Source: Acetobacter garciniae (GTDB taxonomy: Bacteria; Pseudomonadota; Alphaproteobacteria; Acetobacterales; Acetobacteraceae). From it: a stretch of DNA of 64,000 nucleotides. Numbering within the stretch: position 1 is the first letter of the stretch; every line of letters starts with the position of its first letter. The notes under the pieces were generated by a model that worked only from the letters and a program-made list of their open reading frames with translations, was not told the origin of the DNA and made no database searches. Of this stretch, positions 44,207 through 55,175 are shown one piece after another. The stretch is from contig NZ_JAFVMH010000005.1 in NCBI RefSeq assembly GCF_017377735.1, positions 186,001-250,000 on the forward strand. Direction: 5' to 3'. The position numbers and the translations under genes were made by a program.

Positions 44207-45280
44207 ATGAGGCGGTTTAGCTGTCAGTCCTGCGGTCAACTGCTGTCTTTCGAAAATACCGTTTGCGGGCAATGCAATTCCATTCTGGGTTTTCTGCCCG
44301 AGCTTGTGGATATGTCGGCACTGGTTGCCGTGGGCGACGGGTCATGGCGGCCCCTGGCCCCGCTTGCCCATGGCAGGCCGCGCATGTTCTGCGCCAATAA
44401 TGCCTACGATGTCTGCAACTGGCTGGTTTCCGACAGCACGCCGCAGGGCTGTTTCTGTTTTGCCTGCCAGTTCAACCGCATGATCCCCAACCTCGATACG
44501 CCGGGCAACCTGGAGCGCTGGCGCAAGCTCGAGGTTGCCAAGCACCGGCTGTGCTACACGATCCTGCGCCTGAAACTGCCGGTCCGCACCCGGCTGCAGG
44601 ACCCCTTGCACGGCCTGGCCTTCGACTTTCTGGACGACCCGGCCGATGGATCGTCCACCGTCATAACCGGGCATAGTGACGGGATCATCACCATCGCCAC
44701 GCGCGAGGCGGATGACGCCTACCGTGAAAGCATGCGGGTCGAACTGGGCGAATATTACCGCACGTTGCTGGGGCATTTCCGGCATGAAATCGGCCATTAC
44801 TACTGGAACGTGCTGATCCGCGACGGGGGCAGGCTGGACGCGTGCCGGGCGGTGTTCGGGGATGAAAGGCAGGATTATCAGTCCGCCCTGGCGACCCATT
44901 ACAACCGTGCCCTTGTCGATAACTGGCGGGATGATTTTGTCAGCCTGTATGCGACGTCCCACCCGTGGGAGGATTTTGCCGAAACCTGGGCCCATTACTT
45001 CCATATCGTCTCCACACTCGAGACAGCCCTGTCCTATGAGTTGAGTGCGGGCCCCGCCGTGCATGGAGAAGCCCTGTCGGCGCTGCATGGTGACCCCTGC
45101 ACCCAGATGTCGTTCGAGAATATCATCAACGCCTGGGTGCCGCTGACCTATGTCGTGAACGGCCTGAACCGCTCCATGGGACTGTCGGATTTCTATCCCT
45201 TCGTGCTGACCAGGGGCGTCCGGGCCAAGCTTGGCTTTATCCATGACGTCATAAGGGACGCGCAGAAAAAGGGGTTCTGA
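44207..45280 (+). CDS. Putative zinc-binding metallopeptidase with N-terminal zinc ribbon (DUF2248-like)
   Basis: Protein of 357 residues. An N-terminal zinc ribbon uses Cys6, Cys9, Cys20 and Cys23 (CQSC and CGQC); further Cys pairs near residues 86-90 (CFCFAC) may bind a second metal. The HEIGHYYW motif (His193, Glu194, His197) is the gluzincin HExxH site, and WEDFAETWAHYFH supplies a likely third ligand. No signal peptide, so it acts in the cytoplasm. Position after the transglutaminase fits a role in processing the product of the ATP-grasp/alpha-E system. Confidence 0.82.
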   Translation: MRRFSCQSCGQLLSFENTVCGQCNSILGFLPELVDMSALVAVGDGSWRPLAPLAHGRPRMFCANNAYDVCNWLVSDSTPQGCFCFACQFNRMIPNLDTPGNLERWRKLEVAKHRLCYTILRLKLPVRTRLQDPLHGLAFDFLDDPADGSSTVITGHSDGIITIATREADDAYRESMRVELGEYYRTLLGHFRHEIGHYYWNVLIRDGGRLDACRAVFGDERQDYQSALATHYNRALVDNWRDDFVSLYATSHPWEDFAETWAHYFHIVSTLETALSYELSAGPAVHGEALSALHGDPCTQMSFENIINAWVPLTYVVNGLNRSMGLSDFYPFVLTRGVRAKLGFIHDVIRDAQKKGF

Positions 45281-45310
45281 ACCCATGCTGGTTTGGGGCG
45301 CAGGCCCCGG

Positions 45311-46285
45311 TCAGCGTGCTTCGCGCACCCGGGGGTCAAGCAGGATATAGAGCATATCCACGACCGCATTGGCGACGACCACAAAAACCGCCGAATACAT
45401 AACGGTTGCCATGATCAGGGGCAGGTCCATGTTGTTGAGCGCCTGATAGGTCAGGCGGCCCACGCCGGGCAGGCCGAACACGACTTCGGTCAGCAGCGCG
45501 CCGCCGCCCACAAGCTGGGCGAAATCCATGCCGAACAGGGATACGAATGTGATCATGGCCGTGCGCAGCCCGTGGCGCAGGAGAATACGGCTGGGCGAAA
45601 GCCCCTTGGCGCGGGCCGTGCGCATGAAGTCTTCCTCGCTCAGCGCGACAAGATCGGCCCGCAGGACACGGCTGTAAATGCCGATGAACATGACCGCCAG
45701 GGCAAACCAGGGAATAACCAGCGCCTTGAACCAGCCCAACGGGCTTTCGGCAAAGGGAATATAACCGAGCCCCGGCACCCAGGAGAACAGCCAGGTATCG
45801 TGGTAGCGGTTCTGGGTGATCATGTTCGCGACCTGCCCCAGCCAGAAGACGGGGATCGAAATCCCCACCAGCCCCAGCATCATCACCGAGCGGTCGACCC
45901 ATGTATCCTTCATGGCGGCGGCCAGCACCCCCATGCCTATGGAGCCCACGACCCAGATAATGGCGGCCCCGCAGACAAGTGACGCCGTAATGGGCGCGGC
46001 CTTGACGATTTCGGGCACAACCAGTTCGCCCCGGTTCGCGTAGGAGGCAAGATCGCGCGTGATGAAAAGCTTTTTCATCATGATCGCGTATTGCACGGTT
46101 ATCGGCCGGTCGAACCCGTATTCCCTGCGCACTTTTTCAATCGTCTGGGGGGCCGCGTTACGCCCGGCGATACGGGCCGTGGGATCGGCCCCTGGTGTTG
46201 CGAAGAATACGGCGAAAACCAGCACCGAAATACCGAACAGCACGAACAGCGTCTGGCCCAGCCTGTGCAGGAGCGATGTCAGCAT
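45311..46285 (-). CDS. Peptide ABC importer permease, DppB/OppB type
   Basis: Inner-membrane permease of 324 residues with six membrane segments. The family start LLHRLGQTLFVLFGISVLVFAVFF and the EAA-type coupling loop (LVALSEEDFMRTARAKGLSPSRILLRHGLRTAM) are plain. It is the last gene of a three-gene minus-strand operon: binding protein, DppC-like permease, DppB-like permease. The usual ATPase genes (dppD/dppF) are not in the window, so the ATPase must be encoded elsewhere. Confidence 0.87.
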   Translation of the reverse strand: MLTSLLHRLGQTLFVLFGISVLVFAVFFATPGADPTARIAGRNAAPQTIEKVRREYGFDRPITVQYAIMMKKLFITRDLASYANRGELVVPEIVKAAPITASLVCGAAIIWVVGSIGMGVLAAAMKDTWVDRSVMMLGLVGISIPVFWLGQVANMITQNRYHDTWLFSWVPGLGYIPFAESPLGWFKALVIPWFALAVMFIGIYSRVLRADLVALSEEDFMRTARAKGLSPSRILLRHGLRTAMITFVSLFGMDFAQLVGGGALLTEVVFGLPGVGRLTYQALNNMDLPLIMATVMYSAVFVVVANAVVDMLYILLDPRVREAR

Positions 46286-46294
46286 GGGCCGGTC

Positions 46295-47314
46295 CTATCC
46301 TGCGTCACGGCGGCTGGTTTCGCGCACATCCAGCGCGTCGCGCAGCCCGTCGCCCAGAATGTTCAGCGCAAGCACGACTGCAACAATGGCAAGCCCCGGT
46401 GCGATGGAAGCCATGGGCCGGGTATAGATCAGGCCTTCCCCATCCTGGATGATCGTGCCCCATGACGCGGCCGGGGCCTGCACGCCTATGGACAGGAACG
46501 ACAGCGCACTTTCGGCCAGCAGGGCCATGGCCATGATAAGCGGGCCCAGCACCACCAGCGTGGTGGTGATGTTGGGCAGGATATCGAACAGGACAATGCG
46601 CCAGCGGGGCACGCCCAGCCCGCGTGCGGCGGTCACGAATTCCGCATGCCGCAATGTTATGACCCGCCCGCGTATGGGGCGTGCGGCGTAAGGCACGTAA
46701 ACCAGCGCGATAATGGTAATGGGAATGAGCAGGTTGTTCGCCTCGATCACGAACGGGCCGATCTGCAAGCCGGAATTGACGGTCACGATCGAGAGCGAGA
46801 TCGCGAACAGATAGACCGGCACCGCCCACATGATATCCATCAGCCGCGACAGCACGGTATCGACCAGCCCGCCCATGAACCCGGCGATAATCCCCACCAT
46901 GGCGGCAACCACCAGGCACAGAACGGTCGCGCAAGACGAAATAAGCAGCGAATTGCGGCCGCCATAAAGCAGGCGTGCCGCAATGTCGCGCCCCTGGCTG
47001 TCCGCACCCAGCAGGTAGGTGCGCTGCCATGTGGGGCCGATGGGGCTGAGCCCCAGATGCAGCGGGTTGTCGTTGGGCTGCATGATATCGACCTCCTGCC
47101 CGCCCAGCACGACGGTGCCCGCCACGTTGGAGACGAACGGGTCGGTTCGCGCGACGTTATGGGCGTAGAACGGCGCAAGCAGGCAGGCCATGGTAATGAG
47201 CGCAAGGGCCATCAGGGCCGTCATGGCCGACGGGTTCCGCCCGAGGCTGCGCAGGGCAACCCGCCAGGGACCGGGTGAGGCACGACTGCCCGATTGCGCG
47301 GAAGATACGTTCAT
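46295..47314 (-). CDS. Peptide ABC importer permease, DppC/OppC type
   Basis: Permease of 339 residues. A cytoplasmic N-tail is followed by the first helix (MALALITMACLLAPFYAHNV), the periplasmic loop with LLGADSQGRDIAARLLYGGRNSLLIS (typical of DppC), and the coupling loop LRHAEFVTAARGLGVPRWRIVLFDILPN. ATG 47314 overlaps the stop of the binding-protein gene by 4 bp. It forms the channel with the DppB-like protein 9 bp downstream. Confidence 0.87.
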   Translation of the reverse strand: MNVSSAQSGSRASPGPWRVALRSLGRNPSAMTALMALALITMACLLAPFYAHNVARTDPFVSNVAGTVVLGGQEVDIMQPNDNPLHLGLSPIGPTWQRTYLLGADSQGRDIAARLLYGGRNSLLISSCATVLCLVVAAMVGIIAGFMGGLVDTVLSRLMDIMWAVPVYLFAISLSIVTVNSGLQIGPFVIEANNLLIPITIIALVYVPYAARPIRGRVITLRHAEFVTAARGLGVPRWRIVLFDILPNITTTLVVLGPLIMAMALLAESALSFLSIGVQAPAASWGTIIQDGEGLIYTRPMASIAPGLAIVAVVLALNILGDGLRDALDVRETSRRDAG

Positions 47315-49029
47315 TGGACCTGAAGCTGTGAAAGCAGGATTTCGTCGTTCAGCGTTACGATGACGTTGCGCACGCGTTTTGACAACAGCACGACACGCCG
47401 CGTCTGCACCATGGGAACAGCCGGGGCCTGTTCCATCAGGGCGCGATCGACCTGTGCCCAGGCATGCTCGCTTGCCGCCCGGTCGGTCAGCGACAGGTCC
47501 GAGGCGTGGTCCATCAGCCCGTCGATCTCGCGGTTGCAGAAGCCCGCCATGTTGGGGGAATTGTCCGAGCCGGGATGAAAGCTGTCGCACGAGAAAAGCG
47601 TGTTCAGGAAACTGGAGGCCGAAGGGTAGTCGGCATTCCACCCGCCGAGCGAGATCTGCACATGGTTGTTGGTGTTCTGCACGAAGGTGAAATGGATGGC
47701 CGAACTGATGAAATGCACCGACGCCTTGTAGCCCAGCGCGTCCAACGTGCCGCGCAGTTCATCGGCCACCGTGCCCGATCGCCGGTCGGATGGCACGACA
47801 ATAACCACCTTCTCCCCCGCCGTGCCACTTTCACGCACCAGTTCGCGCGCCCGCTCCATATCGGGCTTTTGCCATGTTGTGGCGGGGTGTTGGGGGGAAG
47901 CCCCCCTGGTGTAAAAGCAGAACGGTTCGTAGCCGGGCGTGCCTTCGGGCAGGAGCTGGCAGAGAGGGGCCGAAATGGCGGGCCCGCCGCCGTAAATGGC
48001 CATGGCGTGCCGGTTGATGGCGTAATTGAGGGCCTGGCGCACCTTGAGCGAGTTGAAGGGCGGCTCGTTCACATTCAGCATCGCGAAGTAATAGAGCAAC
48101 AGCCGGTAGATATGCACCTGGCCCGTATAGCGGCTGCCGACCTCACCCAGGCGGTCCAGCGGCACGTTGTCGTACATCCAGTCCGCCTGCCCACTTTCCA
48201 CGGCCGAGACCTCCGATTCCGAATCAAGCCCGAAGGTGATCTCGATCCGGTCCGGGTAGCCCGCGGGCTGCGCGTCATGCGCCCATTCGTGGAAATAGGC
48301 ATTGCGTTCAAGCCGCATGCCGGTTGTCGCGTCGAAATGCGTGATGCGGTACGGACCGGTGCCGGGTGGCGGTATGTCGCCCATGTCATGGGGTGGGGTA
48401 TCGGCGGGCAGGATAACGCTGTGTATCCAGGCCAGATGATCCAGAAATTCCGGGTCGGGCCTGCGCAGGTGGAAGGTAATGCTCCGCTTTTGCGCGTCGG
48501 TTTCCATGCCGCCTTCCAGCGTGCAGGTCTCAGGCTTTTTCAGGCACAGATCGGCACCGATGATACGGCTGTAATACGGCCCCGCCGTGGGGCTGCCGAC
48601 CTTGAACATGCGCCTGAACGAGGCCGCGACATCGTCCACCCCGACCGGGCGGCCATCGGAAAAATGCAAGCCTTCGCGCAGGGTCAGCCGGTATGTCAGC
48701 CCGCCATCCTCGGGCATGGGCACGGCTTGCGCCAGGTTGGCGATAACCGGCTGCGCGTCGGGTCCGGCAAATTTCGGATAGGTCAGCAGCGTGTCGTAGA
48801 CCGGTGTTTCCATGGATTTGGTCAACGCCAGATAGGCGACCTGGGGGTCCAGCGTGCCGGTGGACGCACCCGCCAGAACGCGCAGCGTGCCACCCACCCG
48901 CCGTGGGTCCTGCGCTGCACTGGCTGATGATTGGGCGGGTGGCATTGTCTGTGCGCGGGCCGCGCTGTTTGGCTGAAATGGCGCATAAAATATCAGCACA
49001 CAAAAAAACAGGGGGCACTTGCGGATCAT
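47311..49029 (-). CDS. Peptide/solute-binding protein of an ABC importer (SBP family 5)
   Basis: Periplasmic binding protein of 572 residues with an N-terminal signal peptide (CPLFFCVLIFYAPFQPNSAARA) that lacks a lipobox cysteine. The SBP_bac_5 pattern is visible: GTLRVLAGASTGTLDPQ, LREGLHFSDGRPVGVDDVAASFRRM, GTGPYRITHFD, VRQALNYAINR, and the NADYPSASSFLNTLFSCDS region near the C-terminus. A long upstream frame exists to 49368, but the signal peptide fixes the start at 49029. Ligand probably an oligopeptide; unknown. Confidence 0.87.
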   Translation of the reverse strand: MIRKCPLFFCVLIFYAPFQPNSAARAQTMPPAQSSASAAQDPRRVGGTLRVLAGASTGTLDPQVAYLALTKSMETPVYDTLLTYPKFAGPDAQPVIANLAQAVPMPEDGGLTYRLTLREGLHFSDGRPVGVDDVAASFRRMFKVGSPTAGPYYSRIIGADLCLKKPETCTLEGGMETDAQKRSITFHLRRPDPEFLDHLAWIHSVILPADTPPHDMGDIPPPGTGPYRITHFDATTGMRLERNAYFHEWAHDAQPAGYPDRIEITFGLDSESEVSAVESGQADWMYDNVPLDRLGEVGSRYTGQVHIYRLLLYYFAMLNVNEPPFNSLKVRQALNYAINRHAMAIYGGGPAISAPLCQLLPEGTPGYEPFCFYTRGASPQHPATTWQKPDMERARELVRESGTAGEKVVIVVPSDRRSGTVADELRGTLDALGYKASVHFISSAIHFTFVQNTNNHVQISLGGWNADYPSASSFLNTLFSCDSFHPGSDNSPNMAGFCNREIDGLMDHASDLSLTDRAASEHAWAQVDRALMEQAPAVPMVQTRRVVLLSKRVRNVIVTLNDEILLSQLQVQ

Positions 49030-49189
49030 GCCCCCGTTATGCCGCGCATTGCCGTCGCACTCAAACAGGAAAAATCGTCCGCTGTCCCGTTTGGAAAAAT
49101 GCCGCCGCATGCTGTCATAAAACCATAATGCCCGCCTGAAAGGTTTTTCGCTACAGTGCGGCTGCCTACAACAAGGAGAGGTAAAGGAC

Positions 49190-49417
49190 ATGAGCGTCCA
49201 GCCCGAAAGCCACCAGCCGCAGGCCTTTTCACTCCCCACCGCGTTGCCCAACTGGCGCGATGCCGTCAGGGAACGCTGGCGTGCGACGTTGTTGCAGGTT
49301 CTCGAACACCCGCATGAGCATCCGGTGAACCTGCTCGCAGGCCGGAAGAAGCCCCTTACACGGGACATCTCCCGCCGTCATGCCCAAACCCTGGCGGAGT
49401 CCGCAAAAACGCCCTGA
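49190..49417 (+). CDS. Small hypothetical protein (75 residues)
   Basis: Begins MSVQPESHQPQAFSLPTALP after a strong AAGGAG(AGG) ribosome site. It is hydrophilic with basic and His residues (VLEHPHEHPVNLLAGRKK) and has no membrane segment or known domain. It lies alone between a divergent importer operon and an aminotransferase gene. The good ribosome site is the main reason to call it real; function unknown. Confidence 0.55.
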   Translation: MSVQPESHQPQAFSLPTALPNWRDAVRERWRATLLQVLEHPHEHPVNLLAGRKKPLTRDISRRHAQTLAESAKTP

Positions 49418-49567
49418 ACCCCCGGGCGGGGCGGTGTAAAACCGGGGCGGCGTAAAAAAGCGCATCCCGGGCACTGATGGCGCATGCCAGAAAACCGGGT
49501 GCTGCGTCTGGTTCGGGAAAGGTGGTGGCTGTAGAAGGAACCCCGTTTTTCACGATGTGGTCTCCCC

Positions 49568-50710
49568 ATGACAGTTCCTGCCATCGACTCGTTCCACGCC
49601 CTGTCCATCGGCGCACTTGCCCATCGTCTTGAGCAGCAGGGGCGCTCGGTCATTCATCTGGAATTCGGCCAGCCTTCCACACCGGCCCCGAAAGGGGCGA
49701 TAGCCCGCGCGCACCACGTGCTGGACACCGACCCGATGGGGTATTGGGAAAGCGAGCCCCTGAAAGAGCGGATCGCAGCCCATTACGCCACCACTTACGG
49801 GGTATCGGTCGCGCCTGAGCGGATCGTGCTCACCTGTGGGGCTTCGGCCGCGCTGGTGCTGGCGTTTTCAAGCTGTTTCGGCCCTGGCGCGCGCGTGGCG
49901 CTGGCCCGCCCAGGTTATGTCGCCTATCGCAACACGCTGCGTGCCCTGCATATCGAACCGGTGGAACTGGCCTGTGGTCCGGCCGAGCGCTTCCAGCTTT
50001 CCGCGGCCCGTATTGCAGCCCTGGACCCAGCCCCGGCGGGGGTGCTGGTGGCAAGCCCGGCCAACCCCACGGGCACCGTCCTTTCTGGCCCCGAACTGCA
50101 TGATATTGCCCGGATCTGCCGCGAACGGCGCATTACGCTTGTGTCTGACGAGATCTATCATGGCCTGACCTATGGCGAACCCGCCCATAGCATGTTGGAA
50201 TATGACCCAGATGCAATCATCATCAACAGTTTTTCCAAATACTATTCCATGGCCCCGTGGCGGCTGGGCTGGCTGGTGGTGCCCGAAATGCGGGTCGATG
50301 CCGCGCGGGCCCGCATGGGCAACATGTTCCTGCCGCCATCGGCCTTGAGCCAGCATGCGGCCCTGGCGGCGTTCGACTGCCAGGACGAACTTCAGGGCCA
50401 TCTGGCCACCTACCGGAAGAATCGGGACCTGTTTCTGCAAGCCCTCGCGCCACTGGGGCTCAACCACATCGCCCCGCCCGATGGCGCGTTTTACATCTAT
50501 GCCGATATCGGACATCTGAGCGATGACAGCCTGGAGTTCTGCCGTGAACTCCTGCTCGACACCGGGGTGGCGACAGCCCCGGGCCTGGATTTCGATCCTG
50601 TCGAGGGCGGGCATTTCATTCGGTTCAGCTTTGCGGCTTCGACCGAGCGGGTGACCGAGGCACTGGCGCGCATGATCCCGTGGTTTGCGGCCCGGCCGCG
50701 CATAAAGTGA
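49568..50710 (+). CDS. PLP-dependent aminotransferase, class I/II
   Basis: Fold-type I aminotransferase of 380 residues. GASAALVLAFSSCFGPGARVALARPGYVAYRN is the cofactor phosphate/ring region; SPANPTGTVLSGPELHDIA, SDEIYHGLTYG, and SFSKYYSMAPWRLGWLV contain the conserved Asn, Asp/Tyr and the Schiff-base Lys. A C-terminal Arg (RFSFA) should bind the substrate carboxylate. Subfamily I-gamma is likely; the amino acid is not evident. It is followed by guaB in the same direction but with its own promoter region between. Confidence 0.85.
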   Translation: MTVPAIDSFHALSIGALAHRLEQQGRSVIHLEFGQPSTPAPKGAIARAHHVLDTDPMGYWESEPLKERIAAHYATTYGVSVAPERIVLTCGASAALVLAFSSCFGPGARVALARPGYVAYRNTLRALHIEPVELACGPAERFQLSAARIAALDPAPAGVLVASPANPTGTVLSGPELHDIARICRERRITLVSDEIYHGLTYGEPAHSMLEYDPDAIIINSFSKYYSMAPWRLGWLVVPEMRVDAARARMGNMFLPPSALSQHAALAAFDCQDELQGHLATYRKNRDLFLQALAPLGLNHIAPPDGAFYIYADIGHLSDDSLEFCRELLLDTGVATAPGLDFDPVEGGHFIRFSFAASTERVTEALARMIPWFAARPRIK

Positions 50711-50729
50711 TAAAAACCCGAAGCAGGTC

Positions 50730-50758
50730 TTGCGTTCGGGCCTGCAACCTCATATGAG
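50730..50758 (+). promoter_or_regulatory. Probable sigma-70-type promoter of guaB
   Basis: TTGCGT (50730-50735) and TATGAG (50753-50758) are separated by exactly 17 bp, about 90 bp before the guaB start. The downstream leader of some 80 nt is GC-rich and can fold, but I recognise no known riboswitch in it. Confidence 0.5.
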
Positions 50759-50779
50759 GAAGCGCCAATGGTCGGGTGA

Positions 50780-52324
<1,545 letters not shown>

Positions 52325-52333
52325 TACGAACTT

Positions 52334-53632
52334 ATGACCCCTACCGCCAGGCTTGCCGCCAGTATCGACCTTCTGGCAGCCATGAAAGCCGCGCCGCGCA
52401 AACCGGCCGATGCCATCGCCAATAATTTCTTCCGCGAAAGGCGTTATGTCGGCGGGGGCGACCGGCGCGCCATTTCCAGCCTGGTATGGGATGTCATGCG
52501 TGGCTGGCGCCGCCTGACATGGTGGATCGAACAGGGCGGGCTGAAGGCTACGCCCCGCATGCTGGTGGGTGCGCGCCTTCTGTTTGATGCAACCCCCATG
52601 ACCAACCTTGCCGCCATGTATGCGGAAGGTCGTTTTGCAGCAGGTGCCCTGATCGGGCGCGAACAGGCGTGCCTGAGCGCGCTTGTGGGCAAGACGCTGG
52701 ACGATCCGGCCATGCCAAGGGCTGTCAGGCTGGAAGTGCCCGACTGGCTGCTGCCCCGGCTTGAGGAAACATTCGGCGAAAACCTGGAGGAGGAGTTGCA
52801 TGCTCTCTCCACCCCCGCACCGCTGGATTTGCGCGTGAATATCCTGCGCGCCACAAGGGCCGAGGTCAGGACCGCCCTGTCGCGCGAGGGCTTCCATGCC
52901 GAGGAAACCTCTCTTTCGCCCTGGGGCCTGCGGCTGGAAGAGCGCCTGCCGATCATGGGCAGCGTGCCGTTCAAGGACGGGCGGGTGGAAATCCAGGACG
53001 AAGGCAGTCAACTGGTCGCGGCGATGACGGGGGCGGGCCCCAATATGCGGGTGCTGGATTACTGCGCCGGGGCGGGTGGTAAAACCCTGGCCATGGCCAT
53101 GATGATGGAAAATCGTGGCCATGTCGTGGCCTGCGACGTGTCCGAACCCCGGCTGGAAGGGGCTGTCAAACGCCTGCGCCGTGCGGGTGTCCACAATGTG
53201 GAGCGGCACCTGCTGAGCGCGGGCGATAAATGGGCCAAGCGCCGCGCGGGCTCGTTCGACCGCGTTCTGGTCGATGCCCCGTGCAGCGGCACGGGCACCT
53301 GGCGGCGCAACCCGGATGCGCGCGTGCGCACCACCCAGATCGACCTGGAAGAACTGCTTGAAAAACAGGCGGCCATTCTGGATACGGCGTCTGCCCTCGT
53401 GCGCCCGGGTGGGCGCCTGATTTATGCAACCTGTTCCCTGCTGAAGGCCGAAAATACCGATCAGGTGAACCAGTTTCTGGCCCGACACCCGGATTTCAGG
53501 CTTGTCGCCGCGGAATCCGACGCCTTGCCCGCATCCCTGCGCCACGAAAGCATGATCAGCCTGACACCGGCCCGCCACGGCACGGATGGTTTCTTTGCAG
53601 CCGTCATGGAACGGGCCGCGCCCGAGGCCTGA
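52334..53632 (+). CDS. RsmB/NOP2-family RNA (cytosine-C5) methyltransferase
   Basis: SAM-dependent m5C methyltransferase of 432 residues. An N-terminal NusB-like helical region (residues 1-140) resembles RsmB. The Rossmann domain has DYCAGAGGKTLAMAM (SAM loop), DVSEPRLEGA, the general-acid Cys in DAPCSGTGTWRRNPDARV, and the nucleophile Cys in YATCSLLKAENTDQV. The target is probably 16S rRNA. It follows guaB at 9 bp and is likely co-transcribed with it. Confidence 0.87.
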   Translation: MTPTARLAASIDLLAAMKAAPRKPADAIANNFFRERRYVGGGDRRAISSLVWDVMRGWRRLTWWIEQGGLKATPRMLVGARLLFDATPMTNLAAMYAEGRFAAGALIGREQACLSALVGKTLDDPAMPRAVRLEVPDWLLPRLEETFGENLEEELHALSTPAPLDLRVNILRATRAEVRTALSREGFHAEETSLSPWGLRLEERLPIMGSVPFKDGRVEIQDEGSQLVAAMTGAGPNMRVLDYCAGAGGKTLAMAMMMENRGHVVACDVSEPRLEGAVKRLRRAGVHNVERHLLSAGDKWAKRRAGSFDRVLVDAPCSGTGTWRRNPDARVRTTQIDLEELLEKQAAILDTASALVRPGGRLIYATCSLLKAENTDQVNQFLARHPDFRLVAAESDALPASLRHESMISLTPARHGTDGFFAAVMERAAPEA

Positions 53633-53743
53633 AAGCCGAAGGTGTGGCACCGGCACGGTTGGTAGCGTGTTTGTCAAGTCTGTGGCGCGCGTGAATCCTG
53701 TAAGGCAGAGCAACATGCCTAACACCCGGCCTATGGACTTCGT

Positions 53744-55138
53744 ATGAACCCGCTAGACGCCCAAACCCTTTCCCCCACGCGGCGGCGCTTGGTCATGCTG
53801 TGCGCGGTTCTGGGCATTGTGCTGGCTGGGCTGGATGGGGCCATTGCCAATATAGCGCTCCCCACCATCGCGCGTACCATGCATTGCAGCGATATGCTGA
53901 GTGTATGGATCGTGAACGGCTATCAGGTGGCGGTGGCGGTCAGTCTTCTGCCTGCCGCCGCTTTCAGCGAAATACTCGGGCTCAAGCGCGTTTATGCGTT
54001 CGGTCTGGCGTTGTTCACCTTGGCATCCCTGGCCTGCGCGCTTTCGGGTTCCATCGGGGTTCTTATCGTGGCCCGTGTCGTCCAGGGTGTGGGCGGGGCC
54101 TGCATGGCGGCATTAAGCGGTGCCTTGGTGCGTGCGATCTATCCAAGGTCGATGCTGCACAGTTCCTACGCCATTATCGCCCTGGCGGTGGCTATTTCCG
54201 CCGCTGTCGGGCCCACCCTGGCGGCCCTGGTGCTGGCGGTTGCGTCATGGCCGTGGCTGTTTCTCATCAACGTGCCGATCGGGCTGCTGGCCGTGCCCTT
54301 GTTCCTGCGTGTGGCACCGCATACCCCCGCTTTTGACTCCAATACCGCGCCGCGGGACAGAATTCTGTTCGACTGGCGGGGCACGGCGCTGAATGCGGGT
54401 GCCTTCGGGGCCGGCGTGCTGGGGGTAGACGCGCTGGGGCAGGGCAACACGCTTCTGGGTATCGTGGAAATGGGAGTAGGCGGGGCAAGTACGCTTGCGT
54501 TCTACCGGCAGCAGCGTGGGCGAAAGGCGCCCATGCTGCCGCTCGACCTGCTGGCCATTCCTCTGTTCTCGCTTTCGATTCTGACATCCATCTGCGCTTA
54601 TGCCGCGCAGATTCTGGCCTATGTGGCGCTTCCGTTCCTGTTCCAGTCCGTCATGCATTATTCAACGGTCATGACGGGCCTGCTGGTCACGCCCTGGCCG
54701 CTTTTCGTGGCGTTTGCAGCCCCGCTTGCGGGCAAGCTGGCTGCGCGGTACCCCGCAGCGCTTCTCAGCAGCGTGGGGCTGGCCATCCTGGCCTTCGGGC
54801 TGCTCATGCTCAGCATCATGCCAGCTCATCCTGAAATACCCGATATCGTCTGGCGCATGGGCATATGCGGCATCGGGTTCGGCTTTTATCAGACCCCCAA
54901 TAACCTGACGGTCATGACATCCGGCCCGTCCACACGCAGTGGTGCCGCCTCGGGCATGCTGGCGGTGGCGCGCACCACCGGCTGGTCACTGGGGTCGGCA
55001 CTGGTTGCGCTGATATTCGGGCTGGCAGGGGGGAGCCATGGGGCGACCGCCTGCCTTGAACTCGGGGTGGTTTTCGCGCTCTGTGGTGCCTGCCTGAGCG
55101 TTACGCGCCGGGTTGTAAGGCAGGACAGCAAGGCCTGA
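53744..55138 (+). CDS. MFS transporter, DHA2 (14-helix) drug exporter family
   Basis: Inner-membrane drug:H+ antiporter-type protein, 464 residues. Motif D1 appears as LAGLDGAIANIALPTIARTM in helix 1, motif A as SEILGLKRVYAFGL, and motif C as IALAVAISAAVGPTLAALVLAVASWPWLFLINVPIG (helix 5). These are typical of EmrB/QacA-like proteins, though it is shorter than many DHA2 members. No EmrA-like adaptor is adjacent, so it may work alone. Confidence 0.83.
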   Translation: MNPLDAQTLSPTRRRLVMLCAVLGIVLAGLDGAIANIALPTIARTMHCSDMLSVWIVNGYQVAVAVSLLPAAAFSEILGLKRVYAFGLALFTLASLACALSGSIGVLIVARVVQGVGGACMAALSGALVRAIYPRSMLHSSYAIIALAVAISAAVGPTLAALVLAVASWPWLFLINVPIGLLAVPLFLRVAPHTPAFDSNTAPRDRILFDWRGTALNAGAFGAGVLGVDALGQGNTLLGIVEMGVGGASTLAFYRQQRGRKAPMLPLDLLAIPLFSLSILTSICAYAAQILAYVALPFLFQSVMHYSTVMTGLLVTPWPLFVAFAAPLAGKLAARYPAALLSSVGLAILAFGLLMLSIMPAHPEIPDIVWRMGICGIGFGFYQTPNNLTVMTSGPSTRSGAASGMLAVARTTGWSLGSALVALIFGLAGGSHGATACLELGVVFALCGACLSVTRRVVRQDSKA

Positions 55139-55175
55139 GGGCGAGACGTGCGTTCGCTGCCCGGCCTGGCGCGTA

